27,441 nt of DNA from Peronospora farinosa (taxonomy: Eukaryota > Oomycota > Peronosporomycetes > Peronosporales > Peronosporaceae), in contig CANTFK010000906.1 in assembly GCA_947646735.1 (NCBI GenBank), positions 1 to 27,441 on the forward strand, in the 5' to 3' direction. Under the pieces are notes generated by a model. That model saw nothing but the letters and a program-made list of their open reading frames with translations. It made no database searches and was not told the origin of the DNA. Positions within the stretch are counted from its first letter, which is position 1. Each line of letters begins with the position of its first letter. Shown here piece after piece: positions 1-9,099 of this stretch. The position numbers were made by a program, and so were the translations under genes.

Positions 1-248
1 GAAGTAATGCAAAGCCATGAAAACTAGCCGGCGGTAGCAAGTTTCTTGGAAGGTGGACCGATTCCCTCAATGGTCGGCCCAGCCCCTCGTTGGAAGACTT
101 GGGTCGCCTGCGGGGCGGCCTTGAATTTCCAAGAGTTAAGGTATAGGAGAAAGGAGCTACAAAGGGACAATGAAGGACCTACGTGACGAAGGAAGTGAAG
201 ACATGCGTGCTCAATCCGTTGCACGGTTGAGCAAGTGCAGGGGGCGGC
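1..248 (+). repeat. 3' interior of a further R copy (partial)
   Basis: This stretch holds no gene. Bases 150-248 match 3430-3532, the sequence just before LTR2, including a shared run ending in GGGGCGGC. Degenerate minisatellite units lie at about 60-110. It looks like the tail of the interior of another R element cut by the window edge. Confidence 0.5.
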
Positions 249-413
249 TGTGGTGAAGTGCTAATTTTGTGATATGAAGGTCCCGGACTCCAGTTGAATT
301 CAGAGTATAGGCCGTGGGTCAGGGACAGGGGACCAGAGAGACAGGGGCCTCGAAGGGGGGCGACCGTTGGTGGAGGACAATCCGCAGGATCCGCCGAGAA
401 AAATCAGTATCAG

Positions 414-433
414 GGTACCGGTTAACCGGTACC
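414..433. other. Perfect 20-bp palindrome in LTR1
   Basis: GGTACCGGTTAACCGGTACC equals its own reverse complement. The matching site in LTR2, near 3718-3737, has several substitutions and is no longer a perfect palindrome. Confidence 0.85.
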
Positions 434-447
434 AAAGGGAGTTGATC

Positions 448-580
448 ATGGCCGCTCATTGATCGACCTGGCCCCTCGTTGGTAGACCCGGGTCCCTCAT
501 TGGTCGACCCGGCCCCTCATCGGTCGACCTGGGTCCCTCATTGTTAGACCTGGTCCCTCATCAGTTGACCTCGGCCCCTC
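448..580. repeat. 20-bp minisatellite, array a (in LTR1)
   Basis: About six degenerate units of the type ggtccctcgtcggtcgaccc. It is the shortest and most diverged LTR array; the corresponding LTR2 array at 3748-4145 is about three times longer. Confidence 0.8.
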
Positions 581-1293
581 GGGGTTCAGCCACTCCGGAC
601 CAGTTAATACAAGGATCAGACTAGTCGACGCAAGGAATCAGAGCTTCAGGCAAGGATAGAGTAAAGGAGTTAAAAGGATAGGACTATATTAAATACTACT
701 CAATTTGCGATCTACGTGGCACGACTCCGTCACCCAAGACGAACTTGCTCTAAGCTACTCACTGTTCCGGGAAGGGATATATTTTGGCCCCCCGTCGAAG
801 ACAGTTGTGTTGCGAAGTTCAAGGGCGAATAGAGCTCCAGGATATATTTGGCCTGTGAGCCCGTTCGAGTAGCAACACCCCCCCCCCCCCCAAGACCCGC
901 TATCGGAAGCGGTCTCCCTCACCTCAAGGTCCGGGAGCAACGTAAAGGTCAGGTGGTTAATACCCCTGAAACAAGAAGGAAAAGGCCAGGGACGACAAGC
1001 GCCCCTGAAGAATTTGGCTCTAAGTCCACTCTCGACAAGGTCGATCGAGTGGCCACCTACCGGCCCACCGAGTGAAGCATATCCACTCGAGGCCCCCCAG
1101 GTCTACCTCCCTCAAGGCAGACATCTACATCGTCACCAAGTCCTCCGAAGAGTGCAACCCGCCAGCCGACGGGTACACAAGGTGAGAGAAGGTTCATACG
1201 CGGCATCGGGGTACCCCCTCCGACAGTCGGCAGTCCGGCACAGTGAGTGGTTTGGGGTCTCATCATACAATTTTGAGAACCCACTCCACCACA

Positions 1294-2285
1294 ATGGTGC
1301 GCGTGCCCGGATCTTCGGAAGACGCGGGATTTCACCGCGAGTCCCAAGATGATAAAGATGTTCATGTCAAGAAGGAGCACAAGACCGAAGAGTCGCTGGA
1401 AGACCGATCGCCAGTGACCCAAGAAGAAACAAACAAAGGATCGAAGGACCGACCGGGCCTTGGGAGGGGCCCGGTCAACATGGTCGAGGTTGAATTCATT
1501 GAAGAAAAACCTAAATACCCTCCCTATGTCCTCGTTGAGGACACCTTGGGTCATGACGCCTATCATGATCCAGAGGACCATCAGCCGACGGTGAAAACCG
1601 AGAGGCTAAGGTCCCCAAAAAAACAACAAAACAAGATCGCGCAATCCAAGCCGACGAAGTTCCGGATGAAGGTACCCGGAAACACCAAGTCGATAGGCCC
1701 CGAGAAGGAAGGACTGGCGTCATGGACAGACGCTGATGTCACGAGGGCCTACCACCAGCGCAAGCTGAACGCGTTCCTGGAGAGCGACCCCGTCGCGAAG
1801 ATCCTGGAGATCCGGCAGCTGGGTCAACTCACTGGGCCGGTGTCGACCCTGCCACGGCTGCACTCCGTCACGGACGCGATCACAGCGCTGGTCACCATGC
1901 TTCGTGAAGCGAACATGGTCGCAGGTCGGTTCGGCCGGACGATCTGCTATCCCTGGGGTTCGACAGAATCACAACAACGTTAGAGCACATGCACAAACGT
2001 CTGTCGATCCTGGTGGGTACCACACCAGCAACGGAACACCCACCTCTGGTGACACCTACACACAAGCGGTCCAACGACAGCCAGATGACGCTTCAGGACA
2101 TCACGGTGGGTCCCCACATGTACGGAGCCGCCGGCCACCCAGGGGCGAATCTAGATCCATCTCAACACCGGATGCCAAGCGGCCAGAGGGAAGCAGCACC
2201 GTGGTCCCCAGGATCGTTTTCGACTAAATCAGTCACTAGGAGGCTACTGGGAGGCTACTGGGACCGACAGGGGAGGCGCTGCTGA
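1294..2285 (+). pseudogene. Gag-like gene of R, frameshifted
   Basis: The frame opens with ATG at 1294, directly after LTR1, and runs to a stop at 1983. The N-terminal half is charged and lysine-rich. A more ordered part follows (residues about 155-225), including AYHQRKLNAFLESDPVAKIL. Coding character then moves to another frame at about 1940, where DLLSLGFDRITTTLEHMHKR continues smoothly, ending at 2285. A single-base indel would explain this. No zinc knuckle, protease or polymerase motif is present. I recognise no family; Gag is inferred from position after LTR and PBS. It could instead be an unrelated element-encoded protein. Confidence 0.5.
1295..1312 (+). promoter_or_regulatory. Putative primer-binding site of R
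   Basis: TGGTGCGCGTGCCCGGAT begins just after the CA end of LTR1. It starts with TGG, as expected for pairing with a tRNA CCA tail. The sequence after LTR2 lacks this match, which marks LTR1 as the 5' LTR. The tRNA is not identified. The site overlaps the start of the gag-like frame. Confidence 0.45.
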
Positions 2286-2700
2286 AGTCCCGAGCAAGGA
2301 GCGCGAAGCAGGAACAGCGAGTTCATGAAACGGTGACGCGTGGACAACCAACGAAAATCAGGGTTTCGGATTGGTTGAATTTTCAGCCAATATAAAGCTC
2401 CTTTGATGGTTGGTCATGGTCCCTCGTCGGTCGACCCGGTCCCTCATTGGTCGACCCGGTCCCTCATCGGTCGACCTCGGCCCCTCGTCAGTAGACCCGA
2501 TCCCTCTTCAGTAGACCTGGTTCACTCAAGAATGCAGCTTAATTGTATCAAAGATTAAAACCACAGCTGGAGTGACCCAGGTTGGCCACGGACTACCTAA
2601 CAAAGAGCAATCAGAAAGACCTACGTGATTGACGTGGTGAAGACATGCGCGTGCTCAAGTCGCCGTACGGGAGGGATAAATCCCGGTAGGTAATCTACAG
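2258..2700 (+). repeat. Internal repeat of R, copy 1
   Basis: This segment is repeated at 2897-3532. Both begin with CTGGGACCGACAGG-type sequence, continue through a shared stretch with CAACCAACGAAAATCAGGG, then a minisatellite array, then ACCACAGCTGGAGTGACCCA. The copies differ mainly in array length. No gene is seen here. Confidence 0.7.
2410..2525. repeat. 20-bp minisatellite, array b
   Basis: About five to six units of the ggtccctcgtcggtcgaccc family inside internal repeat copy 1; the last units are degenerate. Confidence 0.8.
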
Positions 2701-2896
2701 ACCCTATCGACGCGGCGATGGCAATATGTTGGCAAGCGCGTCAAGGACCGCAGAAACCCCTAACGGGATTGTGACCGGAGGAAGACTAGGGGCGCAATTG
2801 ACTACCGCTCAACACGACCTAAGATCAAATGTACAAGTCACGGCTGAGCGCTCGTCTCAAGGGTTATCTGCTACTAGCTATGTCACCAGGATTCCA
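2701..2896. other. Unique spacer between the R internal repeats
   Basis: This 196-bp stretch separates the two internal repeats. A frame open from about 2726 runs into the next minisatellite, but it shows no recognised domain and I do not call a gene. Confidence 0.4.
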
Positions 2897-3532
2897 CTGG
2901 GACCGACAGGTGCGGCGCTGCTGAAGTTTCGAGCAAGGGGCGCGAAGCAGGAACAGCGAGCTCATGAAACGGTGACGCGTGGACAACCAACGAAAATCAG
3001 GGTTTCTGATTGGTTGAATTTTCAGCCAATAGAAAGCTCCTTTGATGGTTGGTCATGGTCCCTCGTCGGTCGACCCGGTCCCTCATTGGTCGACCCGGTC
3101 CCTCGTCGGTCGACCCGGTCCCTCATTGGTCGACCCGGTCCCTCGTCGGTCGACCCGGTCCCTCATTGGTCGACCCGGTCCCTCATCGGTCGACCCGGTC
3201 CCTCATCGGTCGACCCGGTCCCTCATCGGTCGACCTCGGCCCCTCGTTGGTAGACCCGGTCCCTCATCGGTTGACCTCGGCCCCTCGTCAGTAGACCCGA
3301 TCCCTCGTTGGTAGACCTGGGTCCCTCGTCGGTTAACCTCGGTCCCTCTTCAGTAAACCTGGGTTACTCAAAAATGCAGCTCACTGTATCGAAGATTGAA
3401 ACCACAGCTGGAGTGACCCATGTTGGCCACGGACTACCGACCAAAGAGCAAGCAAATAACCCTACGTGATTGACGAGGGAATACATGTCCATGCTCAAGC
3501 CGCTGTACGGCTGAGCAAGCGCAAGGGGCGGC
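2897..3532 (+). repeat. Internal repeat of R, copy 2
   Basis: This is the second copy of the 2258-2700 segment, lengthened by a bigger minisatellite array. Its last bases, CAAGGGGCGGC at 3522-3532, are G-rich and abut LTR2, so they may be the plus-strand primer (polypurine-like) tract. Confidence 0.65.
3049..3370. repeat. 20-bp minisatellite, array c (most regular)
   Basis: About 15 to 16 tandem units of ggtccctcgtcggtcgaccc, alternating between CGTCGG and CATTGG variants, each with a GTCGAC core. As 20 is not a multiple of 3, all three forward frames stay open and give the same kind of SLIGRPGPSSVDP peptide. These frames are by-products of the repeat, not genes. Confidence 0.9.
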
Positions 3533-3747
3533 TGTGGTGAAGTGCTTTCCTAAATTGTGAAGAACCCAGGGGCCAGTTGGATTGAAGGGTAAAGAGGCCG
3601 TGGACTAGGGAGAAGGGACCACGCACCAGAGAAGGGACCGGAGATAAAGGGAACCTCGGAGTGAAGCGACAGTTGGCTGAGAACGTGAAAGACAAACAAA
3701 GGAGAGGTCATTACCAGGGTAACGTTTAACCTGTACCGAAGGGAGTC

Positions 3748-4145
3748 GCCCATGGCCCTCATTGGTCGACCCGGTCCCTCATTGGTCAGGTCCATCATCG
3801 GTAGACCTGGGTCCCTCATCTGTCGACCTCGGCTCCTCGTCGGTAGACCCGGTCCCTCATTGGTCGACCCGGTCCCTCATCGGTAGACCTGGGTCCCTCG
3901 TCGCTCGACCCGGTCCCTCATCGGTCGGCCCGGTCCCTCATTGGTAGACCTGGGTCCCTCATTGGTCGACCCGGTCCCTCATTGGTAGACCTGGGTCCCT
4001 CGTCGCTCGACCCGGTCCCTCATCGGTCGGCCCGGTTCCTCATTGGTAGACCTGGGTCTCTCATTGGTCGACCCGGTCCCTCATTGGTAGACCTGGGTCC
4101 CTCATTGGTCGACCCGGTCCCTCGTTGGTAGACCTGGGTCCCTCG
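3748..4145. repeat. 20-bp minisatellite, array d (in LTR2)
   Basis: About 20 units of the same family, with many GGTAGACCTGGG variants alternating with GGTCGACCC. It shows higher-order repetition: a segment near 3890-3960 recurs near 3990-4060. Confidence 0.85.
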
Positions 4146-4275
4146 GGGTTCAGCCACTCCTGACCAGTTAATACAAGGATCAGACCAGTCGACGCAAGGA
4201 GTCAGAGATTCAGGCAAGGATAGAGTAAAGGAGTTAAAAGGATAGGACTATATTAAAGACTACTCAATTTGCGAT

Positions 4276-4500
4276 CTACTTGGCAAGTCTTCGTCGCGCT
4301 GTAAAGGAACTCTAGTCTGGCCACACGCCTGTTCCGGGGAAGGGATATATTTGGCCCCCCCGTTGAAGACAGGCGTGTGGTCCGAGCCAAGTGCGAGCTG
4401 AACCCCACGTGGCACGACTCCGTCACCCAAGACGAACTTGCTCTAAGCTACTCACTGTTCCGGGAAGGGATATATTTTGGCCCCCCGTCGAAGACAGTTG
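4276..4500 (+). promoter_or_regulatory. Duplicated TATA-like module in LTR2
   Basis: Two diverged tandem copies of a module occur here. Each has TGTTCCGGG, then GAAGGGATATATTT, then GGCCCCCC and GAAGACA, at about 4330-4372 and 4455-4497. LTR1 has only the second. The first is framed by CCACACGCCTG (4321-4331) and CAGGCGTGTGG (4370-4380), a perfect 11-base inverted repeat. The TATATTT could be a core promoter; that role is inferred. Confidence 0.45.
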
Positions 4501-4987
4501 TGTTGCGAAGTTCAAGTGCGAATAGAGCTCCAGGATATATTTGGCCTGTGAGCTCGTTCGAGTAGCAACACCCCCCCCCCCCCCAAGACCCGCTATCGGA
4601 AGCGGTCTCCCTCACCTCAAGGTCCGGGAGCAACGTAAAGGTCAGGTGGTTAATACCCCTGAAACAAGAAGGAAAAGGCCAGGGACGACAAGCGCCCCTG
4701 AAGAATTTGGCTCTAAGTCCACTCTCGACAAGGTCGATCGAGTGGCCACCTACCGGCCCACCGAGTGAAGCATATCCACTCGAGGCCCCCCCAGGTCTAC
4801 CTCCCTCAAGGCAGACATCTACATCGTCACCAAGTCCTCCGAAGAGTGCAACCCGCCAGCCGACGGGTACACAAGGTGAGAGAAGGTTCATACGCGGCAT
4901 CGGGGTACCCCCTCCGACAGTCGGCAGTCCGGCACAGTGAGTGGTTTGGGGTCTCATCATACAACTTTAAGAACCCACTCCACCACA

Positions 4988-5199
4988 TACACGTTCGGCC
5001 TCACTAGCCCGCCGTCGCGAGGAAGGCTACGTGAGTGGTGGCTTGCCACCAATGCCACCTTCATCCGAGTGTATAGGTCTAGTGCAGCGCTTTTGTGCGC
5101 GCCACTATTGACGCTCATAAGTTTTATAGCGTCTTTCTTTTGTGGAAAAGCAGGGAAAAGCACTTGGTCGTGCTTTCCCAATTCCAGTCGTGCTGCGTT
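4988..5199. other. Unassigned spacer after LTR2
   Basis: No gene is supported here. Small inverted repeats are present, such as GGTGGCTTGCCACC near 5037-5050 and GGGAAAAGCAC with GTGCTTTCCC near 5153-5180. It may be leader or LTR remnant of the element whose gag fragment follows. Confidence 0.4.
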
Positions 5200-5760
5200 C
5201 TAACGAAACAGCCGACGAATATGAAGCTGAACTACGGCGCCGTGTTACCTTGCATGTAGATGCAACGGTCGCAGAGAATCAGCTTCGCCATGAAGCGTGC
5301 GCATGAAATCTTGTGTGGTAAGCGACCTCCAATTGATTCTCGCCACGCTTCTTCTGCTAGTCCATCCGAACCTAGCAGAAGACTCCAGCTGGTGCTGCTT
5401 CACATAGGCAGCCACCAGCCTAGGAACGTCGACGCGCAAGGCGTCAACAGGCTCCCATGAGTCAAAGCTCGTTGGGTAACCCTTCTACTGGACAAGGATT
5501 TGGAGCTTTCGCTTCACAAACCGGTGGACCAACAGCCTTCCAACAAGGAAGCGCTTATTCCCTTCCGTGTCCACCAACACAGGTGGCACCCGATAGGAGT
5601 AGCGATTACGCCCACCTACTTGCGGCTACCTACCCTGCTGCTGTTCAGTCGCAGGCTGAGTCCGCTGCGCTGAAGAGGCAGGTGACAGATCTCGAAAGTC
5701 AAGTCTCACGACTGACTTTGGATCTGCGCGATGTGAAGACGAGGGACCGTCAGGGGTATG
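5200..5760 (+). pseudogene. Decayed plus-strand gag-like fragment
   Basis: A coding-like trail crosses several frames: a charged segment (ETADEYEAELRRRVTLHVDA) near 5214-5280, then a basic Q-rich stretch, then an intact piece from ATG at 5457 beginning MSQSSLGNPSTGQGF. That piece has a G/Q/P-rich start and a heptad-like coil (KRQVTDLESQVSRLTLDLRDV, residues about 75-95). In-frame TAG codons and shifts precede 5457. It resembles N-terminal Gag regions, but no capsid or zinc knuckle is left. Coding character is lost near 5760, where minus-strand H sequence takes over. Family assignment is tentative. Confidence 0.4.
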
Positions 5761-6640
5761 GCCCGCTTGGACATTTTAGAGCGACTGGTGATGAGATACC
5801 CGCGTCAAGCATGGATTCCTCCTCGGTCGTCGAGTCCTCTATCGCCTCGTTCGTATACGGGAAGCCTATCGGCTCCCTCGTCGCCTGATCGGCCGCGAAG
5901 CTTGACTCACAGTCGACGTCACCATCGGTCTCGTTAGACCGATGAGGATATGTGATCTCTTCTGGATCAACATATCGTTTCAGACGACCCAGGTAAAATA
6001 CGGGGTGCGTCTTAATATAAGATGGGAGAGTGAGCCTATGATTTAGGTCTCCAACTTCTTCAACCACTGTAAAGGTCCCAATGAATCGGGTCAATAGCTT
6101 AGTAGTACCACCAGGTAGTACAGAAATTGCATGTTTAGGTAGGGTAGCAGTACTTAATAGCACTTTGTCCCCCACACTAAATTGTTCATTGTTTTTGCGA
6201 CCACGCTGGTCTGCATATTGTTTTTGCTTGTCCTGTGCGCTTTCCATCGCGTCACGGACTTTACGTGTGATGGCTAATCGCTCATCCACAAAGCGCTGAG
6301 CTTCGCTCACGCTTTTAGCATCCAGCTCGCCGATGACACCTCCAAGAGGTCGGTCATGGGTCGACGCTGTTGATAACACTATAGTGTCATCATCAAGGAG
6401 CACAGGCATTTCTTGCTGTGCCTCGTCTGTGACACCTATAGGTGCCGTGATCACTGCTAAACAAGCAGTGTCACTAGGGAAACATTGGCCCTTTGGCATT
6501 CGCACCGAGCGAAGTGAGGGGCCGTCCCCCACTAAGACTCGGGCTGCGTACAAAGGAGACTGGCGTTCAAGGATGACGCAGCCCGTTAATGTAAAACGGT
6601 GTTTCACCCGTACTGGCGTGACCACTGTTGTTAATAGCAA
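5760..6640 (-). pseudogene. H integrase C-terminal region
   Basis: The frame carries the linker and GPY/F-like domain of Gypsy integrases: VGDKVLLSTATLP, then FIGTFTVVEEVGD, then HPVFYLGRLKRYVDPEEI. It matches the same region of E1 and E2. An acidic tail follows, and the sequence is cut before any chromodomain, at the junction with the plus-strand gag fragment. The upstream part of this frame (6500-6640) is probably out of frame; the true path comes from the integrase core frame, with a CGA-to-TGA-like stop near 6567. Confidence 0.75.
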
Positions 6641-7449
6641 GCTCCACGAATGGCAATTGCTTGCTCCATTCTTTGGGAGTCGCTACTGTACGCAACATAT
6701 CCGCCACAACTCGATTGGCACGTTCTGTTTGGCCATCGGTCTGGGGATGATCAGCGGTTGACATGTGGAGCTTTCTACCCAGCAGCTCAAACACATGTCG
6801 CCAAAACCCGACGTAAAACGCGGATCCCGGTCCGATACTATGGACTCGGGCATCCCGTGTAGTCCATACACGTGATCCAGAAACAAGAGGGCAGCCTCTT
6901 TTCCTGAGATCTTGGTGCTACATGGTGCCAAATGCACCATCTTTCTCAGTCTGTCTACAAAGACAACGAGCCCCGTCCTGCCTTTATGGTCAGGAGGTAA
7001 GCCAAACATGAAGTCCACACTGACCGACTTTCAACATCATTCAGTTGTAATCGTCAGTGGCTTCAGTGGCGCACTGTTCTATGGTGCAGGCTTTATGCGC
7101 TGACACTCTTCGCAAGAGCGAATATAGTTGGCCACCCACCGATAAGGTGGGGCCACCAAAATTCCTTTGACACTCGTAAGAATGTCTTTTCACGGCCCCG
7201 ATGCCCACTAGATGGCGCATCATGGCACTCGTGAAGTATCATCAGCTTGAGATCTGTGTCATGAGGGACATATATTCTCAAGGGATCACAGGGTGACAGT
7301 TGATGCCATAACAGGCCATCACTGTAACTAAAGCGATTTAACTTCGCTTTGAGGTGCGACGGCAGGGTAACCTTTCGTCCACCAAAATGATCCAACAGCA
7401 GGCTACAATGTTCGTCCTGACTGTAACACTCCTTGATATCGAAGGCCAT
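6567..7449 (-). pseudogene. H integrase zinc-finger and catalytic core
   Basis: From 7449 down lie an HHCC-type zinc finger (LILHECHDAPSSGHRGREKT, then a cysteine pair reached only after a frameshift near 7140), and the core with VDFMFGLPPD, SDRDPRF and TDGQTERANR giving the D, D and E catalytic residues. A one-base loss in the GFW codons near 6805 moves the frame. In-frame stops occur near 7090, where CCATAG interrupts, and near 7030, where a TGA stands where E1 and E2 have TGG. This is a dead DD35E integrase. Confidence 0.85.
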
Positions 7450-7473
7450 TGAGCTCGTGGTAGGCCTTCATGG

Positions 7474-8169
7474 CTACGACTCAATTTGTGCTTTCGCACG
7501 AGACACACTATCCTGGTGTCTTGCCTCGAAGTCTGGTCTGCGCGACAACGCGTCAGCCAAGACATTCGACTTACCCGGTTTATATTCAACTTTGAAATTA
7601 AGTTCAGAGAAGAATGTCAGCCATCTTGCCATTCTCGGCGAGAGGTGCGGTGAATTTATAGCGGTCCGCAGTGATGCGTGATCCGTATAAACAACAAAAG
7701 ATTCGGTGCCCAAGAGGTGCACTCGAAACTTTACAAGGGCATACTTGATTGAAAGTAGCTCCTTGTCATGCACAGGGTAATTCAGCTCGGCAGCTTTTAA
7801 AAGCCGAGAATGATAAGAAATGACACGGTCAACGCCGTTGTCATCCTTCTGCATGAGCGCGCTGCCGATTGCAAAATTGCTTGCATCGCAGACGACGCTA
7901 AAGGGCTTATCCGCGTCTGGCAATTCGAAGATCGGTGCCTCAACAAGAGATTGCTTCCCTGATGTGAACGCATCTTCTTGTTCCTTTGACCAAGTCCATT
8001 CTGTATCCTTTTTCAAAAGATCAGAAAATGGCTTAGTCTGCTCCGCATATTTCTTGCTGTACTTATGCAAGTAATTAGCGAGCCCAAGAAATTGGCGAAG
8101 ATCCTTCACGTGTCGTGAAACTGGCCATTCCTTTACAGCCTTTACCTTTTCTGGGTACACCGTGTGCAC
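7474..8169 (-). pseudogene. H RT connection and RNase H
   Basis: The frame opens inside RT (YPEKVKAVKEWPVS), continues with the conserved [11 protein letters not shown] connection, then RNase H with DASNFAIGSAL, the DKELLSIKYAL glutamate, YTDHASL and [12 protein letters not shown]. About 231 codons are open. A TAG at 7476-7474 and a TGA two codons on break the link to integrase, although the same frame resumes at 7449. It degraded RNA in RNA-DNA hybrids during reverse transcription when alive. Confidence 0.88.
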
Positions 8170-8355
8170 CTACGATACATCCCAGTACAGGTATCTCGGG
8201 GACCCCTATTACGCACTTTTGTAAGTTTACGTACCATAGTCTTCAGCACAGCGTCTAAATGACGCTTGTGCGACTCTATTGCGCTCAGACCGTCCTCCGC
8301 CCTACTATGCACGAATACATCGTCAAAGAAATGGGGCGCGTAGGCACGGTGCTGA
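8143..8355 (-). pseudogene. H reverse transcriptase, distal palm
   Basis: Directly beside the E1 insertion, minus-strand reading gives APHFFDDVFVHSRAED, the catalytic FDD box, then KRHLDAVLKTM. Coding then moves through small indels at about 8240 and 8170 before the RNase H frame. It joins in frame to the RT piece ending at 16113 once E1 and one GCTGA copy are removed. Confidence 0.85.
8351..8355 (+). repeat. Target site duplication GCTGA, left of E1
   Basis: GCTGA at 8351-8355 is repeated at 16113-16117, directly outside both E1 termini. Confidence 0.9.
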
Positions 8356-8682
8356 TGTAATGGGCTACATTACACACATAGTATTAACATAAATAAACAA
8401 TCACATATGAAGGCAGGTGCTGGGCCCGAATAGCGGGCACAGCGTGGTAATTTATTATTGTTTTATTATTGGGCCTAAAGTCCCCAATATGGACCAATGA
8501 TAAATCAACCTGAAATTGTGTGGTTCCCGAAAGGCGGGAACACTGTCGTATTTATTACGACTAAAATCTTCGTAATTAGTACGAATCAAAACCAAAATAA
8601 AAATCAGAGTTAAATTTACTTACTACCTAATACTTGGGCTTGAGTCTTCCTCGAGCGCGCGTGTAAGCTAGTGACGGTACGT
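8356..8682 (+). repeat. 5' LTR of E1 (inner end displaced)
   Basis: It begins TGTAATGGGCTACATTACA and matches the 3' LTR until GGTACGT at 8682. The last 15 bases present in the 3' LTR are absent here; nine of them (CTCGTTACA type) occur reversed at 9126-9134, the far end of an inverted segment. Confidence 0.9.
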
Positions 8683-9099
8683 CCCGGTGAGGCGGGAAAG
8701 AAGAAAGTTGACCTTCGCCTGGGGGGCCTCAAGAAGTCTCGACGCGATGGCGATATTAACTTCTCGGAACCACCGATTCAGCGACAACCGGTCCTTACCT
8801 TCTCCAGAGTAGGAGGAGAATTCCATCTTCACGGCCTCATTACGTGAAGGGCGCGAGGGAGTTAAGCCTCGCCAGTTGGATTCGGCGAGCTCGCGTGCCA
8901 TAAACTCATGTATGGCGAGACGTTGCGCGTCAGGGGTCGCTGATCTCATCAGCGACGCGACGAATGCCTCTCCCGATATCGCCGCGAGGCGATTAAGGGC
9001 ATCCCACTCAACACCAGTAAGATGGGGGAAGGTCGTGTGCTCCAGAAATAGATCTGGAGCGTCATAGTACGACGATTCGCTCATCCCAAACTCGGGCAT
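8668..9099 (-). pseudogene. E1 Gag N-terminal half, inverted
   Basis: This 143-residue frame starts [20 protein letters not shown] and contains [20 protein letters not shown], the matrix/capsid entry typical of Gypsy Gag, ending [11 protein letters not shown]. The last four residues (TYRH) and the stop come from the LTR. It lies on the strand opposite the rest of the element. Its continuation ([17 protein letters not shown]) begins at 9135 on the plus strand. A fourth sequence block upstream of the ATG holds the PBS. Confidence 0.85.

Larger units (their letters stand above)
249..1293 (+). repeat. LTR1 of element R
   Basis: This 1045-bp repeat pairs with 3533-4987. The last 560 bases (about 730-1293) are over 98% identical to 4415-4987 by eye, while the first 200 bases are much more diverged. 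It contains a short minisatellite, a perfect 20-bp palindrome, a TATA-like GGGATATATTTTGG at about 774 and a run of 14 C at about 878. It ends in CACCACA, followed by the PBS. Confidence 0.6.
249..4987 (+). mobile_element. Non-autonomous LTR retroelement R
   Basis: Two related LTRs in direct orientation flank a 2.24-kb interior. The proposed LTR ends are TGTGGTG and CACCACA, a perfect 7-base inverted pair with TG and CA at the tips. A plausible tRNA primer-binding site starts two bases after LTR1, and a G-rich tract lies just before LTR2. The interior has only a gag-like gene and repeats; I find no protease, RT or integrase, so any movement would need enzymes in trans. No target duplication can be tested, because sequence upstream of LTR1 resembles the element's own 3' interior, which suggests a tandem arrangement. 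The exact ends are inferred. Confidence 0.6.
3533..4987 (+). repeat. LTR2 of element R
   Basis: This 1455-bp LTR is 410 bp longer than LTR1. The excess comes from a longer minisatellite array and from an extra module of roughly 140 bp at about 4276-4410 that LTR1 lacks. The 3' third is nearly identical to LTR1. It ends CACCACA at 4987. Confidence 0.6.

Noticed and set aside
1057..1581. 174-residue minus-strand frame across the R LTR end and gag start
   Set aside because: It is opposite a better-supported plus frame, low in recognisable motifs, and its LTR part recurs in LTR2 joined to other sequence.
3042..3314. Overlapping open frames with SLIGRPGPSSVDP repeats
   Set aside because: They arise because the 20-bp minisatellite unit has no stop in any forward frame. 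All three frames are open and there is no other coding signal.
3049..4145. CRISPR-like array
   Set aside because: Units are directly adjacent with no unique spacers, and the context is a eukaryotic LTR element.
5457..5888. Full 143-residue plus-strand gene
   Set aside because: The last 40 or so residues overlap the recognisable H integrase tail on the other strand, so only the first part is likely to be original gag sequence.
6567..7500. RIP-like or deaminase-type C-to-T mutation of H
   Set aside because: Several stops in H fit TGG-to-TGA or CAG-to-TAG changes, but indels are just as common and too few sites can be compared to claim a process.
8356..8682. E read as a minus-strand element with LTRs beginning TGTAACGAGG
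   Set aside because: LTR ends are near-symmetrical, so this was considered, but the polypurine tract, pol direction and the restored PBS all support plus orientation with an internal inversion.
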